Part shown: positions 1-7,821 of the stretch, piece by piece | Position numbering within the stretch: position 1 is the stretch's first letter | Layout: every line of letters begins with the position of its first letter | Source of the DNA: Neobacillus cucumis | GTDB lineage: Bacteria; Bacillota; Bacilli; Bacillales_B; DSM-18226 | Direction of reading: 5' to 3' | DNA: 64,000 nucleotides | Assembly (NCBI RefSeq): GCF_016107705.1 | Contig: NZ_JAEHGC010000001.1 | Location: 248,001-312,000, forward strand | Translations under genes and position numbers: made by a program | Notes under the pieces: model-generated | The model's input: the letters and a program-made list of their open reading frames with translations, nothing else | What the model was told of the DNA's origin: nothing | The model's database searches: none

Positions 1-404
1 GGAATTCCTTTATTTAGTAATGGTGTTAAATGAGTTAGGCCATTTGTTACGACAACAATGTCAGTGAGATTTAAGAATTCTACCATTTCAAGAACCGTTG
101 ACCCAGCATCAAGATAAATGCAGTCGCCTTTTTCTACCAAACTTGCAGCATATTGGGCGATTCGCCGTTTTTCTTGAAGGTTTTTGGCTGATTTTTCAAT
201 CATGCTCGGTTCTTGCAGCTTCCCTTGCAGTCTTGATGCACCGCCATGAATTCTTTTTAAATGTTTTTCCTTCTCTAATTGTGATAAATCGCGGCGGATT
301 GTTGACTCAGATGTATTGGTGAGATCAACAATTTCCTGGATTTTAACGATATTCTGTTCCTTTAAAAGCTGTAAAATCAGTCGATGACGTTCCGGTGTTA
401 ACAA
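1..404 (-). CDS. DeoR-family transcriptional repressor (partial, N-terminal part)
   Basis: The gene starts at a TTG codon (complement 402-404) preceded by an AGGTGGTGAT ribosome binding site; its 3' end lies beyond the left window edge. The about 134 visible residues begin LLTPERHRLILQLLKEQN, followed by a DeoR winged helix-turn-helix (TSESTIRRDLSQLE, about residues 30-43) and the start of the sugar-phosphate-sensing domain (DAGSTVLEM). DeoR regulators of this type usually repress a sugar-utilisation operon encoded directly downstream, and the N-terminus resembles Bacillus FruR. The downstream operon is outside the window, so the effector cannot be assigned. Direct repeats over its own promoter suggest autoregulation. 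Confidence 0.85.
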   Translation of the reverse strand, partial: MLTPERHRLILQLLKEQNIVKIQEIVDLTNTSESTIRRDLSQLEKEKHLKRIHGGASRLQGKLQEPSMIEKSAKNLQEKRRIAQYAASLVEKGDCIYLDAGSTVLEMVEFLNLTDIVVVTNGLTHLTPLLNKGI

Positions 405-457
405 GTCATCACCACCTATAATTATTGTTCTTGATTCTATATTACTGAAACCGATTG

Positions 458-490
458 CAAAAATCAATCACTTTCTTTCAAAAACAATCA
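458..490 (-). promoter_or_regulatory. Direct-repeat operator candidate overlapping the deoR-type promoter
   Basis: On the minus strand TGATTGTTTTTG and TGATTGATTTTTG occur 20 bp apart. The second copy overlaps a good -35 (TTGATT), followed by a 17-bp spacer and TAATAT, upstream of the DeoR-type gene. Tandem repeats two helical turns apart are typical of DeoR-family operators. Autoregulation is inferred. Confidence 0.45.
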
Positions 491-546
491 TTTATTGAGT
501 GTATTTGAATGGTTTTGAAGGAAATAATAGTTGTTTTGCAAAAAAC

Positions 547-575
547 TAGATGAAAATAAAGTATTGTGGTATAAT
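547..575 (+). promoter_or_regulatory. tRNA promoter, extended -10
   Basis: TGGTATAAT (567-575) is an extended -10 box about 22 bp before tRNA-Gly. The -35 is poor, as is common with extended -10 promoters. Confidence 0.5.
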
Positions 576-596
576 TTTTGATGTTAAAGGGCTAGT

Positions 597-670
597 GCGG
601 GTGTAGTTCAATGGTAGAACTCCAGCTTCCCAAGCTGGTGGTGCGGGTTCGATTCCCGTCACCCGCTCCA
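597..670 (+). tRNA. tRNA-Gly (anticodon CCC)
   Basis: A cloverleaf can be drawn with acceptor GCGGGTG/CACCCGC, anticodon stem CCAGC/GCTGG with loop TTCCCAA (anticodon CCC), and a T arm with loop TTCGATT. The discriminator is U and CCA is encoded. It reads GGG codons. It is probably co-transcribed with the tRNA-Ser four bases downstream. Confidence 0.95.
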
Positions 671-674
671 AAAT

Positions 675-766
675 GGAGAAGTACCCAAGTGGTTATAAGG
701 GGGCGCACTCGAAATGCGCTAGGACGGGCAACCGTTGCGTGAGTTCGAATCTCATCTTCTCCTCCA
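675..766 (+). tRNA. tRNA-Ser (anticodon CGA)
   Basis: This is a class II tRNA: acceptor GGAGAAG/CTTCTCC, anticodon stem GCGCA/TGCGC with loop CTCGAAA (anticodon CGA), a variable-arm stem ACGG/CCGT, T loop TTCGAAT, and encoded CCA. It reads UCG codons. Position 73 is U, whereas serine tRNAs normally carry G73. It pairs with the Gly(CCC) gene as a second tRNA dedicated to G-ending codons. Confidence 0.95.
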
Positions 767-783
767 TACATATTGTTTCAATA

Positions 784-810
784 AACACTTTAAAATAAAG
801 TGTTTTTTTT
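784..810 (+). terminator. Terminator of the tRNA pair
   Basis: Stem AACACTTT/AAAGTGTT followed by a T run. Confidence 0.8.
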
Positions 811-846
811 AATAATCACGGAATCTTAGTTCTATAAAAAATTGTG

Positions 847-852
847 TATAAT
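847..852 (+). promoter_or_regulatory. -10 box for the downstream small gene
   Basis: A consensus TATAAT lies 37 bp before the TTG start at 889; the -35 is weak. It excludes the ATG-like codons further upstream as starts. Confidence 0.4.
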
Positions 853-888
853 AAGAAAGAGTTTATACATAAGCAAAGGATGATAAAT

Positions 889-1173
889 TTGAACATTACT
901 GGTCATACAGTTGAAAAACTTGAAGATCCATTTGGTCTGCTTTCAGGTGATCGCTATGAGTTTTTCCTTGAACTAGAAATTGATGAAGAGGATGAACTTT
1001 ATTCAGAAAAAGGAATTGGCTTAAGGGTAATCTTCGTTATGGATGAAAATGGGGAGAAAATCACGAATTATCATTTTTACGAAAGGGGAACAGAGAAAGT
1101 TCTCGATTTTGCCCTAGAAGAAGACGAAGAAGCTTTAGTTATCTCCTATTGTAAAGAAAATATTGGGGAATAA
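889..1173 (+). CDS. DUF6509-like small acidic protein
   Basis: This 94-residue acidic cytosolic protein starts LNITGHTVEKLEDPFGLLSGD and has the glycine/acid pattern I associate with the Bacillus DUF6509 family; function is unknown. The TTG at 889 is preferred: AAAGGATG lies at proper spacing, whereas the in-frame ATG at 880 abuts the AAAGG and the codon at 844 lies inside a -10 box. The gene is monocistronic and followed at once by a strong hairpin terminator. No catalytic motif, signal peptide or membrane segment is visible. Confidence 0.75.
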   Translation: MNITGHTVEKLEDPFGLLSGDRYEFFLELEIDEEDELYSEKGIGLRVIFVMDENGEKITNYHFYERGTEKVLDFALEEDEEALVISYCKENIGE

Positions 1174-1174
1174 T

Positions 1175-1205
1175 AAAAAGCAGGGGCGAAAACCCCTGCT
1201 TTTTA
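1175..1205. terminator. Bidirectional terminator between convergent genes
   Basis: AAAAAGCAGGGG/CCCCTGCTTTTT stem with A and T tracts on both sides serves the + gene at 889 and the - gene at 1209. Confidence 0.9.
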
Positions 1206-1208
1206 TAT

Positions 1209-1412
1209 TTACATAAAGTTTTTACTATGGTTATGGATAACCTGTAATTCTCTAGTAGCCTGTTTCATTTCACTTTTACAAATTGGGCAGAGTGGTACTT
1301 CACTGCTTTTAAAATTGTCGCGTATCCAGCATTTACAATTTTCTGAAGTACATTCCCAAACCTTTGTTTCTTCTAATTTTACTTCCACATCATTTCTTCT
1401 GCCGAAAGCCAA
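1209..1412 (-). CDS. ydjO: Cold-inducible YdjO-like zinc-ribbon protein
   Basis: This 67-residue protein has two cysteine pairs (CTSENCKC near residue 20 and CPIC near residue 42) arranged like a rubredoxin-type zinc ribbon, and the C-terminal NHSKNFM signature of the YdjO family. YdjO is annotated as cold-inducible in B. subtilis; its molecular role is unknown. It sits beside a cold-shock protein gene on the same strand, which fits. The 128 bp between this gene and the csp terminator contain no other gene. Confidence 0.8.
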   Translation of the reverse strand: MAFGRRNDVEVKLEETKVWECTSENCKCWIRDNFKSSEVPLCPICKSEMKQATRELQVIHNHSKNFM

Positions 1413-1541
1413 AATTCTTCACTCCTTGCGCTTATTATCATCCAAAAAGTTTCCAAATAAAAAAGCCCTAGAGCAAAATCAAAAAACATGCATCCTTGCA
1501 TTCTATTCCTAATCATAAGGATTTAGAATCAAGATATAGAT

Positions 1542-1575
1542 AAAAAGGTGATGCATTTCGCGAGCATCACCTTTT
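1542..1575 (-). terminator. Terminator of the cold-shock gene
   Basis: AAAAGGTGATGC/GCATCACCTTTTT stem-loop just after the csp stop codon. Confidence 0.9.
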
Positions 1576-1585
1576 ATTAAAAAGA

Positions 1586-1786
1586 TTAAACTGTTTTTAC
1601 GTTAGCTGCTTGTGGTCCACGAGCACCTTCAACGATTTCAAAAGAAACCGATTGGCCTTCTTCTAATGTTTTGAAACCTTCAGTTTGAATTGCAGAAAAG
1701 TGAACGAATACGTCTTGACCGCCTTCAGCTTCAATAAATCCAAAACCTTTTTCTGCATTAAACCATTTAACTTTACCGTTATTCAT
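1586..1786 (-). CDS. Cold-shock protein (CspA/CspB family)
   Basis: This 66-residue OB-fold nucleic-acid chaperone starts [19 protein letters not shown] and contains both RNA-binding motifs: RNP1 (KGFGFIE) and RNP2 (VFVHF). It ends [11 protein letters not shown] as in Bacillus Csp proteins. The ATG at 1786 follows GGGGGTAAGATCC, so nine in-frame upstream codons are excluded. It melts mRNA secondary structure during cold shock and in growth. The paralogue (CspB, CspC or CspD) cannot be assigned. A strong promoter lies about 155 nt upstream, leaving a long 5' leader as in cold-regulated csp mRNAs. Confidence 0.95.
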   Translation of the reverse strand: MNNGKVKWFNAEKGFGFIEAEGGQDVFVHFSAIQTEGFKTLEEGQSVSFEIVEGARGPQAANVKTV

Positions 1787-1976
1787 GGATCTTACCCCCA
1801 ACATATTGTTCACTTTAAAGTTAATTTTACATTTAAATATAGAAAAGTCATAACCTCACCAATTGGGGCAATAGACATCACCCACAAGTTCGTGTAGTTA
1901 CGACTACTTAATCCAATAAATATTTAACGAACTTAAAGCGTAATTTAATAGTATACTATATTCCTTTAAAAGTCAA
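1787..1976 (-). promoter_or_regulatory. csp promoter and long 5' leader
   Basis: On the minus strand TTGACT (1971-1976) lies 17 bp from TACTAT, or 15 bp from TATACT (1950-1955), predicting a start near 1941 and a leader of about 155 nt. Long structured leaders are characteristic of cold-shock mRNAs and may act as RNA thermosensors. The -35 overlaps the stop codon of the upstream nucleoside hydrolase gene. Confidence 0.6.
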
Positions 1977-2944
1977 ATTTTATAAAGGTACCTGTCATTC
2001 TTTTCCTGAAGAAAAACCTCCATGAACTGAACAACAAACGTTTGAATATCAGCATCTAAGCCGATATGGTCAAGAGATTCAATTGGTTCTGGATCAGGTT
2101 TTGGGCGAAAATCAGCAATACTTTTCCCTTTTGCCGGACCAGTTTCCTCTACCCTTACTCTACGGGGAATGTACTTGACAAAATCAGGATTGACTAAAGC
2201 CATAAGCGGAACAACATCATGAAGTGGCGCCCCCTTAATACCGGGAACATTTTTTTGATAAGCATGATAATAATAATCAAATGCTGGCTTTAATAGCAGC
2301 CGAAATGGTGTTGGGCTATTTTCTGATAGAAAATGAATCACTTCCGGGGTGATAATAGCCCGATTAGTGATATTTAGGGGGAATAAGTAAACATTATGGG
2401 CTTTTTCCATTACGGAATTGGCTGCAATTGGGTCAACATAAAAATTCGCTTCTGCTTCCGCTGTTATGTTACCCGGCACTAAAAAAGCCCCTCCCATAAT
2501 ATAAAAAGCCGTCACGTCTTTTAGCGCATTGTTACCATATATAATAAACATCAACGCCAGATCCGTAAGCCTGCCAACAGAGACAATCACGATATTTCCA
2601 CTATATTGCTTAATAATCTCTAAAATTTCATTAAAATCATATACCTTTATATTTTTTAAATTGTCAGGAGGTTTTATTGGGCCTAAACCTTCCTTCCCAT
2701 GAATCTCAGGGTAATATTGGACTGGTTCTCCTGATAATGGGCCGGCGCTCCCAGCGACTATTGGGATATCCTCTCTTCCTGCTAAATTTAATAAATAAGC
2801 TGTATTCCTAATTGAAATCTCTTTGGGAGTATTTCCATAGCCACTGACAATCCCGACAAGATTAATTTTTGGATTTAGCAGGGCATACATAATCGCAAAG
2901 GAGTCATCGATTCCGGGATCAGTAATCATCAGGACATTTACCAT
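1973..2944 (-). CDS. Nucleoside hydrolase (IunH family)
   Basis: This 323-residue protein begins MVNVLMITDPGIDDSFAIMY, carrying the metal-binding DPGxDD signature of inosine-uridine nucleoside N-ribohydrolases. The family normally has about 310 residues. It would hydrolyse the N-glycosidic bond of a ribonucleoside to base plus ribose in the cytosol for salvage. Other family features include the NANFYVDP-like segment (EANFYVDPIAAN, about residues 164-175) and a C-terminal histidine region. The start follows AAGGGGTGAAATA. No partner gene is adjacent, so substrate preference is open. Confidence 0.85.
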   Translation of the reverse strand: MVNVLMITDPGIDDSFAIMYALLNPKINLVGIVSGYGNTPKEISIRNTAYLLNLAGREDIPIVAGSAGPLSGEPVQYYPEIHGKEGLGPIKPPDNLKNIKVYDFNEILEIIKQYSGNIVIVSVGRLTDLALMFIIYGNNALKDVTAFYIMGGAFLVPGNITAEAEANFYVDPIAANSVMEKAHNVYLFPLNITNRAIITPEVIHFLSENSPTPFRLLLKPAFDYYYHAYQKNVPGIKGAPLHDVVPLMALVNPDFVKYIPRRVRVEETGPAKGKSIADFRPKPDPEPIESLDHIGLDADIQTFVVQFMEVFLQEKNDRYLYKI

Positions 2945-2994
2945 TATTTCACCCCTTTTTTATCTATTGTATTCCCCTATGCCTGTCTTACATG

Positions 2995-3026
2995 AAAAAA
3001 CCGATTTGACCTGCATTCAAATCGGC
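2995..3026 (-). terminator. Terminator of ku
   Basis: CCGATTTGA/TCAAATCGG stem followed on the minus strand by TTTTTT. Confidence 0.85.
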
Positions 3027-3035
3027 AATTACTCC

Positions 3036-3890
3036 TTATGCTTCTTTTTTCACTCTTGAAACGGTCTTTTTCTTTGGGGAGGCAGCTTTTTTCTTTGGGG
3101 CCACGGCTTTTTCCGGTTTAGTACGATCAATCGATGCCTGCAAGGCTGCCATTAAATCGGTAACGTTAGATGGAGCTTCTTTGGCAGCAGGCGTCACCAC
3201 CGTTTCTTTTTCCATTCGTTTGGACTCAATTAATTCTAATAAGGCTGTTCTGTATTCATCCGTATATTTTTCCGGGGTAAAATCGGTTGTTAATTGGTCA
3301 ATGAGCATGATGGCGGTGTCCAGTTCTTTTTTCGTCACTTTATCCTCCGAAGGAACGCTGGGAACATCTCCTGCATTTCGCACCTCATCAGGATAGTGAA
3401 TGGTTTCCATTACCAATGTATTCTCATACACCCTTATCACGGCCATTTGTTCCTTTGAGCGAATCACGATTTTAGCCAGTCCAACCTTTCCGGTTTCTTG
3501 AAGGGCTTTACGTAATAACGAGTAAGCTTTTCCTCCTCCTTCATTTGGTGACATATAATAACTGCGATCAAAATAAATAGGATCAATTTGTTCCATTTTG
3601 ACAAAATCAATAATTTCAACCGCTTTATCTTCGTTTTCTTTTCGTAACTTTTCAAGGTCATCATTGTCCAGGACGACAAATTTTCCCTTTGTGTATTCAT
3701 AAGCTTTGACAATATCCTCAGGTTTGACCTCTTCTTCGCAAACCGAACAGATTTTTTCATACCTGATTGGAGCATGACACTTATTATGAAGGGTCCGAAG
3801 CTTGATATCCTTATCTTCTGTTGCCGTATGAAGCTTGATGGGAATATTCACGAGCCCAAAGCTGATACTTCCCTTCCACATCGTATGCAT
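3036..3890 (-). CDS. ku: DNA end-binding protein Ku (non-homologous end joining)
   Basis: This 284-residue bacterial Ku protein starts MHTMWKGSISFGLVNIPIKL, the Ku core N-terminus seen in B. subtilis YkoV. It would homodimerise around double-strand ends and recruit LigD. It ends in a lysine-rich tail (KKKAASPKKKTVSR), typical of bacterial Ku extensions that contact DNA. The ATG at 3890 is chosen because GGAG lies 7 bp upstream; the ATG five codons earlier has no ribosome binding site and the family alignment starts at MHTMWKG. It is divergent from ligD across a short intergenic gap. A sigma-G-like promoter suggests forespore expression, as known for the B. subtilis pair. Confidence 0.95.
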   Translation of the reverse strand: MHTMWKGSISFGLVNIPIKLHTATEDKDIKLRTLHNKCHAPIRYEKICSVCEEEVKPEDIVKAYEYTKGKFVVLDNDDLEKLRKENEDKAVEIIDFVKMEQIDPIYFDRSYYMSPNEGGGKAYSLLRKALQETGKVGLAKIVIRSKEQMAVIRVYENTLVMETIHYPDEVRNAGDVPSVPSEDKVTKKELDTAIMLIDQLTTDFTPEKYTDEYRTALLELIESKRMEKETVVTPAAKEAPSNVTDLMAALQASIDRTKPEKAVAPKKKAASPKKKTVSRVKKEA

Positions 3891-3917
3891 ATACTGATTC
3901 TCCATTCTTTTTATTTT

Positions 3918-3947
3918 TATTTTGCTAAACGGACAAAGCTGTCATTC
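3918..3947 (-). promoter_or_regulatory. Sigma-G-like promoter for ku
   Basis: On the minus strand GAATG, an 18-bp spacer and CAAAATA match the sigma-G consensus (GHATR N18 CATWHTA) with one mismatch. Forespore expression of ku and ligD is established for B. subtilis; for this site it is inferred. Confidence 0.5.
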
Positions 3948-3967
3948 CTATAAACAACTGGAAAAGG

Positions 3968-5860
3968 ATGAAGAGCGTCTTTTTGAAACAAAATAAGGCT
4001 AAAAAGAAGGGACCATTACAGATGAAACCGATGCTTCCAAGTCTGACTTTTGATCGTCCTGTCCATCCTGATTGGCTGTACGAGGTGAAATATGATGGAT
4101 TCCGTGCACTATTGGAATGGAATACAAAGGGGATTACTCTAACAAGCAGAAATGGCAAGCCCCTCATTCCACAATTCCCGGAAATAGAAGAATTTTTATT
4201 ACAATATCAACGTGAATTTGAGCCTTTTTTACCACTGCAGCTTGATGGCGAGCTTGTATTATTGGAAAATCCGTGCAAAGCTAATTTTTCTGGCATTCAA
4301 GTACGCGGACGGTTAAAGTCAGAAAAGAAAATTAGCGAACAGGCACAAAATGTACCGTGCCAGCTGATGATATTTGATGCACTTCAATTATCAGGGAAGC
4401 CCCTTCATGCGGAGCCATTTACGAAACGAAAAAAAGAACTAATAAAATTGTTTGAGAAGCTCCACTTTAATCAAGAGGCTGATCCTTACTCCAATCAGTT
4501 AGTGCAGTTCGTTAAAGCCTATGATGATTTTGAGATGCTTTGGGAAAAAGTTGTTCTTTTTGATGGCGAAGGAATTGTCGCTAAGCAGCAAAACAGTCTA
4601 TGGGAAGAGGGAAAGCGTTCAACCCAGTGGCTAAAGTATAAAAATTGGAAATATGTGAGCTGTTTTATCACCTCTTTCGAAAAAACAAATGGGTACTTTT
4701 ACGTAGGAGTGTATCAGGACAAAAAGATTCATCCGATTGGTCAGGTCCTTTTTGGGTTTAAACCGGAGGAGAAGCAGGCTCTTCAACAAACAATTAAACA
4801 AAATAAAATAAAGGAAGATGAGCAGTTTATTTATGTAGAACCAGCCATTTGCCTTGAAGTAAAATATTTAGAGTTATATGATGGACAGCTCCGTGAACCG
4901 CATTTTGACCGGTTCCGCTTTGACTTAGAGCCTGCAGATTGTACCAATGATCGGTTTTTATTTCAACAAAAAAATCTTCCGAAGGACTTAGACATTTCAC
5001 ATCCGGATAAACCGCTTTGGGATCAGCTAAATATTCAAAAGGCAGATTTTATTCTTTACTTAAGAGAAATATCCCCCTATATGCTGCCCTTTTTGGAAAA
5101 CCGGCTTTTAACGGTTATTCGCTACCCGCATGGAATGTTTGGGGAACCTTTTTACCAGAAAAATTGCCCTGATTATGCTCCTGAATTTGTGGAAACCTTT
5201 AAACATGAAAATATCGACTATATCCTTTGTAACCATCTTAAAACGCTAATCTGGCTCGGGAATCAATTAGCCATTGAATTTCATATTCCGTTTCAAACCA
5301 TTTACAGCAGAGGGCCAAGTGAAATTGTCTTTGATCTAGATCCACCGTCAAAGGATGATTTTCATTTAGCGGTAAAAGCCGCTTTACTAATCAAGGAAGT
5401 CCTCGATCAATTGAACCTGATTGCCTTTATTAAAACCTCAGGAAATAAAGGATTGCAAATTTACCTTCCTTTACCTGAAAATATGTTTACCTATGATGAT
5501 ACAAGGCTGTTTACGAGCTTTATTGCCGACTACTTAATATCACGTGCCCCTGATTCGTTTACAATCGAGCGAATGAAAAAGAACCGTGGAAATCGCTTAT
5601 ATGTAGACTATATCCAGCATGGTGAAGGGAAAACAATTGTTGCGCCTTATTCGATGAGGGGAAATGAACGTGGCGGTGTAGCCACACCACTTTACTGGGA
5701 TGAAGTAAACGAGAAGCTTGAATCATCGCAATTTACAATGAAAACCGCCTTAACCCGGGTTCGGAAACAAGGGGACCCGTTTCGAACCTATTTTTCTACA
5801 AAATCAGTTCAGCCCTTTGCACCTGTTCTCGATGTTCTAAAGAATAATAAAAAAGGATAA
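3968..5860 (+). CDS. ligD: ATP-dependent DNA ligase/polymerase LigD
   Basis: This protein of up to 630 residues performs end processing and sealing in Ku-dependent repair. The N-terminal ligase domain has the adenylation motif YEVKYDGFRA (nucleophile Lys41 in this numbering) and further ligase motifs DGE and EGIVAK. The C-terminal polymerase (primase-like) domain has the catalytic DLD of IVFDLDPPS and the SGNKGLQIYL motif. The 3'-phosphoesterase domain found in mycobacterial and Pseudomonas LigD is absent, as in B. subtilis YkoU. The first ATG (3968) has GGAAAAGG immediately upstream; the ATG at 4022 (MKPMLPSLTF) matches the family N-terminus better and has AAGAAGGG further away, so the first 18 residues are uncertain. 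Confidence 0.95.
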   Translation: MKSVFLKQNKAKKKGPLQMKPMLPSLTFDRPVHPDWLYEVKYDGFRALLEWNTKGITLTSRNGKPLIPQFPEIEEFLLQYQREFEPFLPLQLDGELVLLENPCKANFSGIQVRGRLKSEKKISEQAQNVPCQLMIFDALQLSGKPLHAEPFTKRKKELIKLFEKLHFNQEADPYSNQLVQFVKAYDDFEMLWEKVVLFDGEGIVAKQQNSLWEEGKRSTQWLKYKNWKYVSCFITSFEKTNGYFYVGVYQDKKIHPIGQVLFGFKPEEKQALQQTIKQNKIKEDEQFIYVEPAICLEVKYLELYDGQLREPHFDRFRFDLEPADCTNDRFLFQQKNLPKDLDISHPDKPLWDQLNIQKADFILYLREISPYMLPFLENRLLTVIRYPHGMFGEPFYQKNCPDYAPEFVETFKHENIDYILCNHLKTLIWLGNQLAIEFHIPFQTIYSRGPSEIVFDLDPPSKDDFHLAVKAALLIKEVLDQLNLIAFIKTSGNKGLQIYLPLPENMFTYDDTRLFTSFIADYLISRAPDSFTIERMKKNRGNRLYVDYIQHGEGKTIVAPYSMRGNERGGVATPLYWDEVNEKLESSQFTMKTALTRVRKQGDPFRTYFSTKSVQPFAPVLDVLKNNKKG

Positions 5861-5876
5861 GGGGGCCCTTATCCTT
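5853..5876. terminator. Palindrome between convergent ligD and dapF
   Basis: AAAGGATAAGGG/CCCTTATCCTTT near-perfect inverted repeat spanning both stop codons; T tracts are short, so termination strength is uncertain. Confidence 0.55.
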
Positions 5877-6852
5877 TCATGATGCCAGTTAAAAACGCCT
5901 GTGCTTCTGACTGGAGTTTCTCATATGCTGCCTGTTCTGCAAGATCTTCTTTAGAGTTTACTGTATATGTTTCCTCAGCAAAATTTACTTCAATAGAAGC
6001 AGTATAAAGATACGTTGCATTACCAATTAAATCAATGTGGTAAGTCCCGTTGTTTTCATGAACCACACATTGAACCTTCCCGCCATTATTATAAACATTT
6101 ACAGCCTTTTCAAAATCATTTAACCCATTTAAGCAGGTAACTAGGCTTGAGGCAGACATTGCCGTTCCGCAGGCATTGGTAAAACCAACTCCCCGCTCGA
6201 ATGTCCTCACATAAATATTTCCTTTGTCTAAGTCTTTTACAAAGCTTACATTGACTCCATCAGGAAATAAAACATTCGGCCCATTTACCTTTTCACTGAG
6301 ATCTTTTTGAAGATCTGATTGAATTTGCTCTGTTTCTACAATGGTAATTAAATGCGGGTTGGGAACCGCTAAGGCAGTAAAGGTTAATTCGTGAGATAAC
6401 TCTGGAATTTTTTCGTTTCTTAAGGCAGGCTGATCTAATTGTAATGGTAAATCCTCCAGTAAAAACGAAACAGGAGAAATCTCTACCTGATACGTTGTTA
6501 CATCCGGGAAAATATCCTTCTTTTTGCTCACCTTTAAGTCGGTCTTCATTGTTTCAATAATCGCTTCTTTCTGATCCCGCATCTCACAAATATAACGGGA
6601 AACAAGACGAAGTCCATTTCCACACATTGAGGCTTCCGAACCATCTGAATTAAAAACTCTCATTCTTCCGTCCGCATGCTCACTTTTCAACATGAACAGA
6701 ATTCCATCTGCCCCGAGCTCAGAGTTTCGGTTACATAAAACCCTTGCCAAATCGGCCCTTTCCTTTTCAGAAAATGTATAGGAATTTGAAATTTCATCGA
6801 TTAAAAGAAAATCATTACCTGAACCATGCCCTTTAATTAAGTTGATTTGCAC
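5869..6852 (-). CDS. dapF: Diaminopimelate epimerase (DapF), extended form
   Basis: This protein converts LL- to meso-diaminopimelate for lysine and peptidoglycan synthesis. It contains both catalytic cysteine motifs: MCGNGLRLVSRYI (first Cys, proton acceptor/donor) and NACGTAMSAS (second Cys), plus the N-terminal GHGSGNDFLLID. At about 327 residues it is longer than usual DapF (about 275-285), with an acidic C-terminal extension. The start is set at the GTG (6852) because GGAGGG lies 7 bp upstream; an upstream in-frame ATG lacks a ribosome binding site. It is monocistronic and not next to other dap genes. Confidence 0.9.
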   Translation of the reverse strand: MQINLIKGHGSGNDFLLIDEISNSYTFSEKERADLARVLCNRNSELGADGILFMLKSEHADGRMRVFNSDGSEASMCGNGLRLVSRYICEMRDQKEAIIETMKTDLKVSKKKDIFPDVTTYQVEISPVSFLLEDLPLQLDQPALRNEKIPELSHELTFTALAVPNPHLITIVETEQIQSDLQKDLSEKVNGPNVLFPDGVNVSFVKDLDKGNIYVRTFERGVGFTNACGTAMSASSLVTCLNGLNDFEKAVNVYNNGGKVQCVVHENNGTYHIDLIGNATYLYTASIEVNFAEETYTVNSKEDLAEQAAYEKLQSEAQAFLTGIMKG

Positions 6853-6935
6853 TTTAAAACCCTCCAGCATCACGTTATTGCATTTATTCATTATAGTATC
6901 AAATTCTGGTAGGGAAAGGAACTTAAACGTGCTAA

Positions 6936-7715
6936 TTATCTTTCTATAAAATATTCGTTTATGAGAAAAGACATTTGTAAAAGCTTGTCACTCTCTGAAA
7001 TGCCTTCCGTAAATGAAAGAACCGGTGTATTTGGCTCCGGAAAAAAATCACTCCATTCCACTGGCATCCAGCCCCTGCGCAAACGTCCCAATTGGTGATT
7101 GGCTGAATTTATTATTTTCTCATCCATAAAAAGGGATGCACCCTCTACTGCTCCAATGAACCTTTCATTTGCGTCAAAAAGTTCCTTCTTATATTTTCGA
7201 GCATTCAATTTCCGGATTTGATAATATCCTTGATAAACTTTGTTTCGGTCAAATACCTCAATTTTTTTGTATTTACCCTTTTTAACCTTATAAATCCCAA
7301 TTAAATGGTGATTAATATCATTAAGGGCATATATTTTTGAAAAGACCGGAAAGCCCAATTTTTTTCCTCGGTATTTTTTGATCTCTCCTGCCAGGTTTCC
7401 ATCGGGAAAATAGAGCTGCAAACGCTTCGGTAAATAAACGGCTAATAAATGTCCCGTTTCAAAAATGGAATGGTAGAAACTGCGGGATTTCAACATATTT
7501 TTCTTTATTAATAGTGCTTGTCTAACCTTGAATAAGTAGATTTGAAAGCTGATGAAGCTGTAAATGAGAAAGGGGATGGTTAACAGCATCATTTTCTTGT
7601 TCTGAAAAAAAGAAAGATCTACTACTATAATTAAAAATGCGGGAACTAGTGCAGCGATGCTGGCATTGAGACTGATGCTAGCAGATTCGCGGTAATATTT
7701 ATCTATTTTCATCAT
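6936..7715 (-). CDS. Membrane-anchored protein, possible tubby-C-like domain
   Basis: This 259-residue protein has two N-terminal hydrophobic segments (about residues 15-35 and 42-62) followed by a soluble, lysine-rich beta-type region with repeated K-K-G-K/aromatic patterns. The soluble part resembles Bacillus proteins annotated with a tubby C-terminal-like (LURP-one-like) fold, but I cannot confirm this without a profile search. The start follows AAGGAG with 5-8 bp spacing. It lies alone between dapF and the patatin gene. Function unknown. Confidence 0.6.
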   Translation of the reverse strand: MMKIDKYYRESASISLNASIAALVPAFLIIVVDLSFFQNKKMMLLTIPFLIYSFISFQIYLFKVRQALLIKKNMLKSRSFYHSIFETGHLLAVYLPKRLQLYFPDGNLAGEIKKYRGKKLGFPVFSKIYALNDINHHLIGIYKVKKGKYKKIEVFDRNKVYQGYYQIRKLNARKYKKELFDANERFIGAVEGASLFMDEKIINSANHQLGRLRRGWMPVEWSDFFPEPNTPVLSFTEGISESDKLLQMSFLINEYFIER

Positions 7716-7794
7716 GAAAACTCCTTATCCATTCCTCTTATATCAGTCTATTAAATAATACTAAGAAAAATGATAGAAGATTTCCCCTTTAAAT

Positions 7795-7821
7795 CAAAAA
7801 AGAGACCTGAAAAAGTCTCTT
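7795..7821 (-). terminator. Terminator of the patatin-like gene
   Basis: AAGAGAC/GTCTCTT stem overlapping the stop codon, followed by TTTTTT on the minus strand. Confidence 0.85.

Noticed and set aside
98..322. Open frame on the + strand
   Set aside because: It is the antisense shadow of the DeoR-type gene and lacks a ribosome binding site.
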